Source: Lithospermum erythrorhizon
Taxonomy: Eukaryota > Streptophyta > Magnoliopsida > Boraginales > Boraginaceae
DNA: 64,000 nt
Assembly: GCA_019722365.1 (NCBI GenBank)
Contig: JADFUC010000689.1
Coordinates: forward strand, 1-64,000
Direction of reading: 5' to 3'
In this document: one piece after another, positions 24,196-35,280 of the stretch
How positions within the stretch are numbered: the stretch's first letter is position 1
How the letters are laid out: each line of letters opens with the position of its first letter
Translations under genes and position numbers: made by a program
The notes under the pieces: model-generated
Databases searched by the model: none
What the model saw: the letters and a program-made list of their open reading frames with translations, nothing else
Told to the model about the DNA's origin: nothing

Positions 24196-25554
24196 TGAAA
24201 TAACCAATTCCGTATAAGTATTATTTTAATAATATTTTAGTAGCTCGGTGGGCGCTGCATGTCGCGAGATTAAAATTTCGTAGAAATATTGAAATAATAT
24301 TGAATTATCTTACGGGTAACTCGGGCGTAGTATAAATATTTTCGAGTGAGGCTTAAACGAATGAGAAACAATACGAGTAGTAACCTCGCAAATAATTTTA
24401 GGCGTATAGTATCATGGTGTAATATATATTTTACATTTAATTTAATTACTACCATACAAAACCGCAAATCATCCCTTTGTTTTCTCATGAAACAACTATC
24501 TAACTAACTGGGTTAACTTAACTTAACTGTGTGGATTTAGCTTTTAAAAAAGAAGCTATCATATTCCTATAAAAGACAAAATCATCCTCCTCCCCCAAAA
24601 GAACTCCTCAAAATATCGTGAGCTATCCCCATTTTTCTCTCTCAAAAATTTCTTTCCATTTTGTTGAATCAAGCTCTAGGATCATTTACCCAATTTTTCA
24701 AATACTTAAGGTATTCTTGAATCTTTTTTATTGATTTCGTTTTAAAGTTGTTTATAGGAAATAAATAGTAAAGATATTTCAAAAATTATGAAATTCATTT
24801 TGTAGGTCAATTTGACACTTGTAATTGAATTATGAATGGATTTTTTGATTTTTAATTTTTACATTTATTATAAATTTGGAATTTAAATGGCTAGAAAAAT
24901 ATAAATATAAAATAAATATCATAATTCGAAACAAATTAAGATATTAAATCCTTGATATTTTCCATTGTAGCATGAGCAATGCTAAGAATATATGGAGTGA
25001 TTTGAAATTGTTTGCTATTTTTGGTGATTACTAAAACGTGGTTTTACACAAAAAGAAATACTTTTAAGCTTATAAATTAACAAAGAGTATTTTTACCAAA
25101 TGTTTACCATATATTTGAATCCAATTTCCAAAGATAAGAATTTATAAAGTTGTTTTGGTATTTATTTCAATTATGAGTGTTAAAATGACTAGAAATATAT
25201 TTAAATGGAAACAAATTGATTTTATTGAATAAATTATTTTCGGTTGAATATTTGAGTACCTCTAATTATATTTTGAGTAAAAAAAATTATGAGGATTATG
25301 GAATTATTTTAATATTTAATTGGTATTTTATCAAGTAAAAATCAATGGACTTAAAAAGGAAATATTATTTTAAAATGAGATTTATATTCTTAAATGTCTT
25401 CATAAATATGTTTTATTTTTTAGTCGAGATAGATGCGTGGTCAAGCCTAGAGATACCCGTCAAAAATATTAGTTAAGAAATATACTTAGTTAGAAATAGC
25501 TAGTCAATTTCAATTTCTTTTGCTCGAGGCGAGTACAAATCTTACGCTGGGTAA
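24196..25554 (+). repeat. Gypsy LTR D, left part (split by element A)
   Basis: Starts near TGAAATAACCAATTCCG. It has a TATA box (TATAAAAG, 24568-24575) followed about 25-150 bp later by pyrimidine-rich leader and a splice-donor-like AAGGTATTC, as in LTR A at 25965. It is interrupted at 25555 by element A. The continuation, with the CTACGGGCGCTTATGCCTAGG block and a CGGCCGAATTC...GTCGCTACA end, lies at about 35281-36528. Together the parts give about 2.6 kb, matching family B's length. Confidence 0.5.
24568..24575 (+). promoter_or_regulatory. TATA box of LTR D
   Basis: TATAAAAG in a CCTATAAAAGAC context, followed by CT-rich leader sequence, as at retroelement transcription starts. Confidence 0.5.
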
Positions 25555-26929
25555 TGTAATAACCCGTTACTTAAAAAAAAAAAAATTCGGGTCGGGCGGT
25601 TGACCCGAATAGTATAATTTTTTCGATGATGATTATTTCTCGTAAAAATTTTGAGCCGAATTTCATTTATAATTTAGCAGCGCTGTGCCATGGAAGAATT
25701 TTATCTTTGAAATCGGGTTCGTGGAGATTTAAGTACGATAAGCGGAGAATTAACCGAAACCGAACGGGACTCGAGTTTTTTTTTAAAATATCTATTCATA
25801 CATATCCTCCACATCATCAAACACTTCACCATCTTCATTTTTGTTCCACGGCCGAGATATACCATCCCCCCCTCAACAATTTTTCCATTTCTCTTCAATT
25901 GTCGCCAAACTCAAAACCGCTTTTGTGGAATATTGTTCTTCTTCATCATTCTTCTTTCGAGTTAAGGTAAGAAATTTCAAGTCTTTCGAGATATTTCTTG
26001 GTTTTACATAGTTGACTTTTGGTTGACTTGGCATAATTGAATTTCTGGTGATAAATCTTAGTTGGTTATGGGTTCTCAAGGACGATATATGTGATGAATT
26101 TCGTGATTTAGAGCTCGTTTTGAGGACGCATAGTCTAGTTGACTTTTCTAGGTTTCGTTGACTTTTTGAGGTGATATTTTCTACAAGTATCTCTTAAATG
26201 TGTAGGAGTTTAATTGGGACCTTATTATAGTTATCGCGATGTTAAATCGGTGATTTAAAATTCATTAAAGGTGCTTAGGTTGAAAAGTAATATTTTCAAG
26301 TTGGAGATAATTGATAGTTTTGGAGTATAGATTGTTAATTAGGGACTCAAATATTAACTAGAATGACATATAAGTTAATTTGTAATGATAAAATGATAAG
26401 ATGGAATTTTAGCGGCGATCGATTTTGGTTGAGTCTCGACAGTTTATAATTCGATAGTTTGTCTGCCATGTTAGACTGCGAGGAATGTCTGATGAGAGTT
26501 GGTAATATTTATTCTAGAACGCAATTCTTGGTATTAGTTCCCGAGTATACTTTCCTGGTTTTCTTAGGCCTTGACCGCTGGTGCGGCACGCCTGCGGATC
26601 GCTCTTCGCGAGGACTTTGCGGATAGCTAGTGCAGGGGCGAGTACTTATCTCACGCGGTATTACCTATGTACTTCTTTAAATGGTGTACCTGCCCTTGTA
26701 TTATAATTATGTGTAAAGGTGTACTGTCTTTGTAATATAATTATGTGTGAACGGTGTATATATGTCCTCGTGATATGATTACGGGGAACGGGTATACATG
26801 TAACGGTTGTACAATTATGTGCGAGCCTAATACGACATGTGATTCTATTCCGCAAAGATCAAGGTCGGGTTCGGGAGGTGCTGGATGGCCCGAACTCCCA
26901 ACTCTATATTTCCCTCTCAGACATGTGGG

Positions 26930-27150
26930 CTCCTCAAGCGAATTGTATTTATGTGGCTTTGTCGGGCACTTTCGGTATCAGGTGGCCTCCTCACGGCAAT
27001 TTCAGGTATTTATGTATTCGATTTCAGCACTTTGTGGTATTTATGTGGCCTTGTCGGCACCGCGTTATTTATGTACCTTGTCGGCACTTCGTGGTATTTA
27101 TGTGGCTTTGTCGGCACTTCGCGTATTTGCATGGCCTCGCGGGCGTTGTG
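26930..27150 (+). repeat. Minisatellite in 5' LTR A
   Basis: Imperfect tandem units of about 33-40 bp built on TATTTATGTGGCCTTGTCGG followed by CACTTCG. Five to six units are visible. The same array is in the 3' LTR at 32625-32850, and a single-unit version is in LTR B2 near 39600. Confidence 0.8.
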
Positions 27151-27340
27151 ATTGATTTACGACAAGTGACGTATTAGCCGTATGCTTTGTTATTGTTGGA
27201 AGTAAAATAGTTGGTTATCGAGGCTGCTCGATGGAGTTATGTATGATTGAGTGCCACTGGTATTAGGATATGACCCTATAGTCGGGACTACTGTGATTGT
27301 GCGACTCTCCTTCCTCAAGTGTGATACGTGGACGCTATTG

Positions 27341-27925
27341 GCCCTATACTACGGTATAGCAAATTCTCTTTGATCGCCATATGTGCATTGTTTGTGCGTT
27401 CTATACTACGGTATACGCCAAGGTATGATTCTCTTTGATCGCTTTCACGCGTATCAAGTTTGTGTGGCCCCTATACTACGTATAGCTACGGGTTTGGCCC
27501 TATACTACGGTATAGCGCAAGGTATGATTCTCTTTGATCGCTTTGTCGCGGTGCATTGCTCCAGGTGGCCCTATACTACTAAAAGAGGCCAAGGTATGAT
27601 TCTCTTTGATCGGGCCGTGTCGTGTGCATTGTCGGTGTGGCCCTATACTACGGTATAGCTGCCAAGGTTTGGCCCTATACTACGAGAAGGTGGCGGTTTG
27701 GCCCTATACTACGGTATAGCGCCAAGGGTATGACTCTCTTTGGATTACTTTGTCGGTGCATTGTCGATGTGGCCCTATACTACTAGATAGTTGCCAAGCA
27801 AGTGCTTTATACTTTGTGTATGCTGCTGCGTGCCTTATACTCTCACAGGTATAAGGCCTTATACTTTGTGTATATGGCTCTATACTTTGTGTAAGCTGTT
27901 TGGCCTTATACTCGGTATAAGTGCG
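27341..27925 (+). repeat. Palindromic hairpin array in 5' LTR A
   Basis: More than ten copies of CTATACTACGGTATAG (arms CTATAC/GTATAG, loop TACG), mostly preceded by GGCC and often followed by GCCAAGGTATGATTCTCTTT and GATCGC. Towards the 3' side the palindrome changes to the CTTATACTTTGTGTATAAG type seen in family B. Some copies are damaged in one arm (for example ACTACTAAAAGAGG). Confidence 0.85.
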
Positions 27926-29368
27926 AGGTGATTGTTGATTAGTCCATTCCCAGGTAGACGGATTGAGTATATGCGCATTAGAGGATGGTATACTGCTGGG
28001 ATATTTAGATGTGAGGTTCATTTAATTAGAGTTTTAGTCGTCACAGTCTCGCTTGATTTCATTTTGGGTGATCGCGTTTATCTAACCCTATTATATATAT
28101 TCATGTGTTACGTCTGAGACTTCATGTGGAATTATGTTGTATGACTTTATCCCGATAATCCCTCGTATACATGTATTTTATTCATATATTTGACTACGAT
28201 GACTATTCACAATCTTTGCCGCTTAAGCAAGAATGTTGCTTTTTGATGGTTATACTTCATTTTAAGCTGCTTGTAGAAATTTGCCGGGCAACTATTTTTA
28301 TTCGTGATACGGTATTTATTTTCAGCTTGTAGCCTTACCCAGACATCGCTTTTGTTAGATACGTTATATATATCTTAAGTGGCTAATGGACGATACTGGG
28401 AATGAGAACATTAAAGAGCGTAAATTATAAACTCAAGTTTATGCTAACTGCCGATGATGTTGATGAGGATATTTTATAAGCATATGGTGGAAAATGGATT
28501 CAAATGTGCTAGAATATAAGCATCGATCTAACTAATGACCGATACCAATGAGGTAAAATAAGTCTGTGATACTAAATGGAAAATCAAAATATAACTGCAT
28601 TTTAGGTTATTCTGATTCAAGATATATTACCTACCATATTAAGAAATGCATATATTTGGAAGGTCTTACGAGGAACATTAGTTGTCATAGGAGGAGTATG
28701 ATTGTAAATGGGGAGTAGTAATTTTAAAGAACTAAAGGTGTTGATCGAGTCAGATACGACGAAGTTGGGCGGTGAGGTTAAGCATATATGTTTAAGTTAT
28801 TGCGGTGTTCGAGGTGTATTTTATATTGGGAATTAGCTATACTTCCGAAGTTAACGAGAGAAATACTTCCTCTTGTAATTAAGGTACTCGTGAGTGTTGT
28901 TGACGAGTTAAGCATTTGTTAGTTAGAAAGCCAATATGAAAGTTTTATTTTGTATGCAGAACCTATAAAATAATACTTGGGGTATATAGTTTCTAAATAG
29001 GTGAGGAATCTAAATTATTCTTATTCGTGGGCGATTTTAGGTTAACTTCTAAGTTATTTATTTCACTCACCTTTTAGTCGACTTCCTATTTTCCCTACGG
29101 GCGGGCGCTCCATGCCTAGGTTTTGTCTTCAAGTTTCTCACAGATATAATTATTATTGACTGAAGTTGTATAACAAATTGTTTACGTGTATTTATATTAT
29201 GATTTTCAATGTCATTGCATTCATTGGTTAGTTCAATTCAATGGACGAAGTTATATTGTTTTCATTTATGATGTAAAGAAGTCATTTCTTTATTGTTATC
29301 CATCGCCGGGCTGACTGATTATATGTGTCAGCGACGTCCCAACTCAAACACTGGGCGTGGCCGTTACA

Positions 29369-29386
29369 ATTTTGCACGTAGCCTAG
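29369..29386 (+). other. Decayed primer-binding site of element A
   Basis: Directly after the 5' LTR end the sequence ATTTTGCACGTAGCCTAG resembles the ATTTGGTATCAGAGCCTAG primer site and leader of Tekay-type chromoviruses. The terminal AGCCTAG is exact and the central part is altered. Confidence 0.45.
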
Positions 29387-31238
29387 TTTATGTTTTCGGT
29401 GTCTTCGTGTGGTTACGTGCCTGGGGTTCAAAGTTGGTGTTGTCGCTATGAAGCCATTTTCAAGCGAGTTCATTTCTTCCGAATCTCGCCGACCGCTGGT
29501 GACGCCATCAAGATTTCGCTGACTGCTGCATTTCCAGGGTCTTGCATGCAGACATTTGCATTTCCGTGTTTTTTGGTGTTATTTGATTAAGATGTGTTAT
29601 ATTAGAGATATGTGAAACGACTGCAATACGACGACGCTTCTGAAGTTACGATTTGTCGAGACGGGTACTGGGCATATATGGAGATCGGTACGCATTTAGT
29701 AGATATTTCTACGAGGGATTATATTGAAACGATATATGTAACGGGTTAGAATATGATGCTAGGGTAATGGAAATATTAAGTGAGATATTTGGAAGTATCT
29801 ATATATTGGGAAATGTCTAATAGTCAATGTGGTAGTACGCTACACGAGATTTTATATGAAAATTAATTAAGGATAAGCGTATTATAAGGAAGTCACAAAT
29901 GTGGGTTCGATCGAATGATAAATAAGCTAGGTGAATAAGCAAATCGAGACCGAATAAGAAAAGAGTTTGAGTTATCTATCAATGTTTAAGTAAAGAGTTC
30001 GGTGTTTGAGTAGAGCGCATCTTTGTGATAGTAATGATCATTCTCGAGGATGTAAACTCTAGGTTGAAACCTTTGGAGACGTGAATACGATGAATATGTT
30101 TGAGGATTTATGAAAGAGACCGAATTATACCGAAGTATCGAGAGGAATTCAATCGGGTGTTAAATTTGGAAAGCTGTTGATAAAATGGGGCAATCGCGGT
30201 GAATTGGGTGGTAATAAAAAGTTACTGAGGAGGATTCTCAAGACACGTAGTCAGCTGGATTGGAAGGGGAAATCGATCGTGGTGTAAAGAGTTTGATCTT
30301 AAAATAATTAAGAATTCTCTTGGATACTTGAGTAATTGGGGATTTATCACCGGTCGTTACCTTATCTATGTCGAGCTTAAGTATATGGTAATTGATCAGG
30401 ATCGTGTATCTCAGTAATAAACTTATCTGCGGGCTTAATAGTGAAATTGTGGAAATGTTGACTCTGAACGGTGGTCGTGGTTTGGAGGTATTCTCGGCTA
30501 TTTATTTTGTATCTATGTTTGAATTTGTATATGATCAGTTGCTCATTCCAGATATTTCGCGCATGACGATTCGCGAATATATTTTTACGAGAATAGTTCC
30601 TATATGAAATTGCTGTATCGTGTGTATTATGGATGCTACGTTGAGATTGTTGTGTGTATGATTGATATTATATGTGTGATTTGTGAATTGTTTGATCTGG
30701 AGTGAAGTTATCGGTATTTACGCATGTCATGCTGAAATTTAAAAGGGATTTAATCATATATATGATGTTATCGTGGTTTATTTTTGTAAGTTATTTATAG
30801 TGGTTGTAGTATGAACGGGCGTGGTGAAATTTTGTCGCTTACTGCTTGATTATGTGTTATATGGAGTAGTATAGCGACACAAATTATGAATGGACAAGAC
30901 GGTATCATGAGTATGAATTTTAATTTTGAGTGGTATTTTGGAGGCAATCGGTGATGTTTATAATACTAAGATTGATAATGATAATAACAAGCGTAGCAAT
31001 AAGATGATAAGCTTGAATAGGAAAATTGGGTCGTTGAACGTGTTATGGTGTAAGCAGAGTCACCGCTTTGGGTTAATTGACATAAGATATTACGGGAGCC
31101 TACGAAGACGTATACTATATTTGGGAAATTTCAGTAAAGTGACAAGGCGTGTCCTCGATGTTAGTTGATAAGTGGCATGTCGAAAAGGGTGCTTGAGTTT
31201 ATCTCGACGTATTGTCTCGAGTAAATTTCGAGGACGAA
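29387..31238 (+). other. Non-coding interior of element A
   Basis: About 1.85 kb with no frame above 80 codons and no gag, protease, RT, RNase H or integrase motif. It ends in GTAAATTTCGAGGACGAAAT, the sequence that directly precedes the polypurine tract in Tekay/Del-type gypsy elements, so the 3' part of a chromovirus interior is kept while the coding region is gone. Confidence 0.6.
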
Positions 31239-31256
31239 ATTTTATAGCGGGTAGAT
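31239..31256 (+). other. Polypurine tract of element A
   Basis: TTTTATAGCGGGTAGAT between the AAATTTCGAGGACGAAAT block and the 3' LTR start TGTATTGAACC. It corresponds to the canonical AAGGGGGGTAGA with one or two changes. Confidence 0.65.
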
Positions 31257-32624
31257 TGTATTGAACCTGGGCATTTAAAAAAAAAAAATTTCGGTCGCAA
31301 GGTTGGACCTGAATAGTATAATTTTTTCGAGTGATGATATTATTTCAGAAAAAAATTTTGAGCCGACTCTTACTTATAATTAGTAGTGTGCCATGGAAGA
31401 ATTTTATCTTTGAAATCGGGTTCGTGGAGATTTAGGTACGATAAGCGGAGAATTAACCGAAACCGAACGGGACTCGAATTTTTTATAAATATCTATTCAT
31501 AGTTATCCTCCACATCATCATAACACATCACCATCTTCTATTTTGTTCCATTTGGCCGAGATATACCATCTCCCCCCTTGAACAACAATTTTTTCCATTT
31601 CCTCTCTTCAATTGTCGCCAAACTCAAACCGTTTCAGGAATATTGTTCTCTTCTTACCACCCTTCTTCGAAAGGCGTAAGCAGCCTCCCAAGTCTTCGAG
31701 ATATTTCTTGGGTTTTGAGACATAGTTGACTTTGGTTGACTTTTTACATAATTGAATTTTTATGATAAATCTTAGTTGGTTATGGGTTCCGTGACGTATA
31801 TACGTGATTTAATTCGTGATTTAGAGCCTGCTTGAGGATGTTAAGGTCGAGTTGACTTTTCTAGGTTTCGTTGACTTTTGAGGATATTTACAAGACTTTA
31901 AATGTGTAGGAGTTTAATTGGGACCTTATTATATTATCAGGATGTTAAATCGTGATTTAAAATTCATTAGCAAGTAGTCAAAAAGTAATATTTTCAAGTC
32001 GAGATATAATTGATATTTTGGAGTACGTATTGTTAATTAGTGGACCCGCCGATTAACTAGAATGACATATAAGTTAATTTGTAATGATAAAATGATAAGA
32101 TGGAATTTTAGTGGCGATCGATTTGGTCAGCAAGCAGTCTCGGCGAGTTTATAATTCGATGGGGCTGTCTGGCCATGTTAGACCGTTTAGAAATCGTCTG
32201 GCGAGAGTTGGTGTAATGTTTATTCTAGAACGTAATTCTTGGTATTAGTTCCCCGAGTATACTTTCTGGTGTTCTTAGGCCTTGACTGCTGTAGCGGCAC
32301 GCCTGGGTGATCGCTCTTCGTGAGGACTTTTGTGATGTTTCAAGAGAAAGCGAGTACTTATCTCTTTCTGTATTACCTATGTACTTTTAAATGGTGTACC
32401 TGCCCTTGTATTATAATTATGTGTGTGCGGTGTACCGGTCTTTTGTAATATAATTATGTGTGAATGGTGTATATGTCCTCGTGATATGATTACGGGGAAC
32501 GTACACACGTAATGGTTGTAATGATTACATGGTGGAGCTTCAATATGATTATGTGACTCTATTCTCGCAAAGATCAAGGTCAGGTTTCGAGGTGTTACTC
32601 TGCCCCAACTCCCAACTTATATTT

Positions 32625-32850
32625 CAGATTATGTACCACGGCACTTGTGGTATTTATGTGGCTTTGTCGCACTGCTGTATCAAAGTGCCTTGACGGCACT
32701 TGGTAGGATATTTATGTATTCGACTCAGCATCTCAGGGTATTTATGTGGCCTTGTCGGCAATCGGGGTGGTATTTATGTGGCCTTGTCGGCACTCGTGGT
32801 ATTTATGTGGCTTTGTCGGGCACTTGTGGTATTTATGTGGCCTTCAAGGG
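32625..32850 (+). repeat. Minisatellite in 3' LTR A
   Basis: Counterpart of 26930-27150, with five to six units of GGTATTTATGTGGCCTTGTC plus GGCACTCG. The unit order differs from the 5' copy. Confidence 0.8.
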
Positions 32851-33047
32851 CGGTTATGATGATTTACGATTATGCTGACGATACCGTACGCTGGCTATTG
32901 GCTGAAGTAAAGTAGTTGGTTATCGGTAGGTGTTCATGGAGTTATGTATGATTTTGAGGTGACTTCGAGTATTAGGATACGAATTTGCTAGTCGGGACTA
33001 CTGTGATTAGGTGACTCCTCCTTCCTGCGTGATACGTGACGCTATCG

Positions 33048-33746
33048 CCCAATACTACGGTATACGCGCGGTATGATTCTTTGATCGCTGGCAGATTGCC
33101 GGTGGGTCTCTATACTACGGTATACGCGCGGTATGATTCTCTCTTGATCGCTTGTCGCTAAGTGTATTGTCGGTGGGTGGCCCTATACTACGGTATAGCG
33201 CAGCGCTTGGCCCTCTATACTCACGGTATAGCGCGGCGGTATGATCTCTTTGATCGCTTTGTCGCTGCGATCAAGCGTGGCCCTATACTACTACGTATGG
33301 GCCATGGCGGGGTTTGGCCTCCCTATACTACGGTATAGCGCTGCATGATTCTCCTTTGATCGCTTTGTCGCAAGATTGTCAGGTGGCCCTATACTACGGT
33401 ATAGCGTATGGTATGATTCTTTGACTGCGGTCGCATCGTCGGCAAGGGGTCTCTATACTACGGTATAACAAGGGTTTGGCCCTATACTACGGTATAGCGC
33501 GGCGGTTTGGCCCTATACTACGGTATAGCGCCAAGTGGTATGACTCTCTTTGGATTACTTTGTCAGGTGCATTGTTGACGTGGCCCTATACTACGGTAGG
33601 CGTGTGTGCCTTATACTTTGTGTATAAGCGCTACGTGTCGGTACCTCTTGTGTATAAGCGCGCCGCTTTATACTTTGTGTATAAGGCGCGTGCCTTATAC
33701 TTTGTGCATAAGTGCGGGGTTTTGGCCTTATACCGCGGTATGTTAA
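33048..33746 (+). repeat. Palindromic hairpin array in 3' LTR A
   Basis: Counterpart of 27341-27925. CTATACTACGGTATAG recurs about ten times, followed by CTTATACTTTGTGTATAAG-type units. The copy number and the spacer text between palindromes differ from the 5' LTR. Confidence 0.85.
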
Positions 33747-35280
33747 GTAGGTGATTGTTGATTAGTCCATTCCCCGGCAGTAGACGGATCGAGTATACGC
33801 GCATTGTAGATGGTATACCGGGTGATGGCAGATGTGAGGTTCGATGACTAGAGTTTTAATGCTGTCAGCCCCCGTGATTTCATTTGGGTGATTGTGTGCT
33901 TATCGGAACCCTATTATATATTCATGTGTTATGTCTCGAGACTACTGGAATTATGTTGTATGACTTTATCCGGTAACCCTGTATACATGTATTTTATTCA
34001 TATTTGACTACGATGTCTATTCACAATCTTGTTGTTGTGCTAGCAATGCTGCTTTGTTGGTTATACTTCATTTTTGTTGAAATTTCATCGGCAACTATTT
34101 TTATTCAGATACGTATTTACTTCAAATGTAGCCTTACCGGCATTACTCTGTTTCTTTTGTTAGATATGTTATATATATCTTAAGTGGCTAATGCATACCT
34201 TTGAACGAGAACATTAGGGAGCAAAAATTATAAACCGAAGTTTATGCTAATCAGTCGATGACGTTTGATGATATTTTTATATATATGGTGGAAAACTGGA
34301 TTCAAATGTGCTAGAATATAAGTACTCCATCTAACCACCTAATTCGACAATTACTGAGGTAAATAAGTTCCCAGATAATTAAATGGAAAAACTGGGAAGA
34401 GCAAATCAGACTTAGGTTATCTCTGATTCAAGATATATTACCTCACCATATTAAGAAATGCATATTTGAAGGTCTTATGAGGAACATTAGTTGTCATAGG
34501 AGGAGTATGATTGAAAATGGGAGTAATACTTTAAAGTGAACTAAAGGTAAAGTTTCGACAGTTGTATATGTACGAGTTACGAGGTTAAGATATATGTTTG
34601 CTATTGTGTGTTTGAGGTGTATTTTATATCGGGAATTAGCTATACTTCCGAAGTTAATGTATAGAGAAATACCTCTTGTAATTAAGCGTGTGTACCGCGA
34701 GTAAGTTGTCGACGAGCGCTGGTTATCGCGCATAAAGCCAATAAGAAAGTTTTATTTTGTGGCGAGTAACCTATAAAATAATACTCTGGGGTATATAGTT
34801 TCTAAATAGGCGTAGAATCTAAATTATTCTTATTCGCAGCGATCGTAGGTTAACTTCGTGTTATTTATTTTCACTCAGCCTTTTTAGAATACTTCCTATT
34901 TTCTCCTACGGGCGGGCTAAGCCATGCCTAGGTTGTCAAGGGAATGACCGATATGCATCGCCGAGTAGTCGCTGCATCTGCCAAGATGGCGACGGTGGTC
35001 AAGACCCCAACAAGCCATACTTTTTATCTTTGAAGTTTTGTATATAATTATTATCAATTGAAATTTTGTATAACAAATTGCTCGACGCGGTATTTATATT
35101 ATGATTTTCAATGTCGTTTGTACTATTGGTTAGTTCACCCGGATGGACGAGAAGTTATATTGTTTTATTTACGATGTAAAAGAAGTCATTTTTATTGTTA
35201 TCCATCAAGCGAGACTCGATTATACAGTCAGCGACGGTCCCAACCTCGGGGCCCAATTTCGTGGGCGGTCGCTGCTGTGT

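Larger units (their letters stand above)
25555..29368 (+). repeat. 5' LTR of element A
   Basis: 3,814 bp, TGTAATAACCCGTTAC to GGCCGTTACA. It contains a leader with a donor-like TTAAGGTAAG (25963), a minisatellite of TATTTATGTGGCCTTGTCGG units (26930-27150), a hairpin array (27341-27925) and the conserved CTACGGGCGGGC...GCCTAGG block near 29095. The blocks follow the same order in the 3' LTR. Confidence 0.75.
25555..35280 (+). mobile_element. Non-autonomous gypsy element A (large LTRs)
   Basis: A two-LTR element, about 9.7 kb. The 5' LTR is 25555-29368, the interior 29369-31256, and the 3' LTR 31257 to about 35280. Both LTRs start TGTA, an A-run, TCGGGTCGGGCGG / TTCGGTCGCAAGG, then GAATAGTATAATTTTTTCGA. 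They can be matched block by block to the end. The interior is only 1.9 kb, has stops in all frames and shows no gag or pol domain, so it must rely on proteins from a related element. It is inserted in LTR D. A target-site duplication could not be read because the right edge (GGTCGCTGCTGTGTAACC) is decayed. Confidence 0.75.
31257..35280 (+). repeat. 3' LTR of element A
   Basis: About 4.02 kb; the right edge is uncertain by some 10 bp. It matches the 5' LTR block by block but has many short insertions and deletions. One extra stretch of about 100 bp follows GCCTAGG (34932-35030: GGGAATGACCGATATGC...CCCCAACAAGCC). Confidence 0.75.

Noticed and set aside
27383..28021. Several overlapping frames with repeated peptide text
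   Set aside because: They are produced by the palindromic tandem array in LTR A. The same happens at 33476-33754 and 32645-32915.
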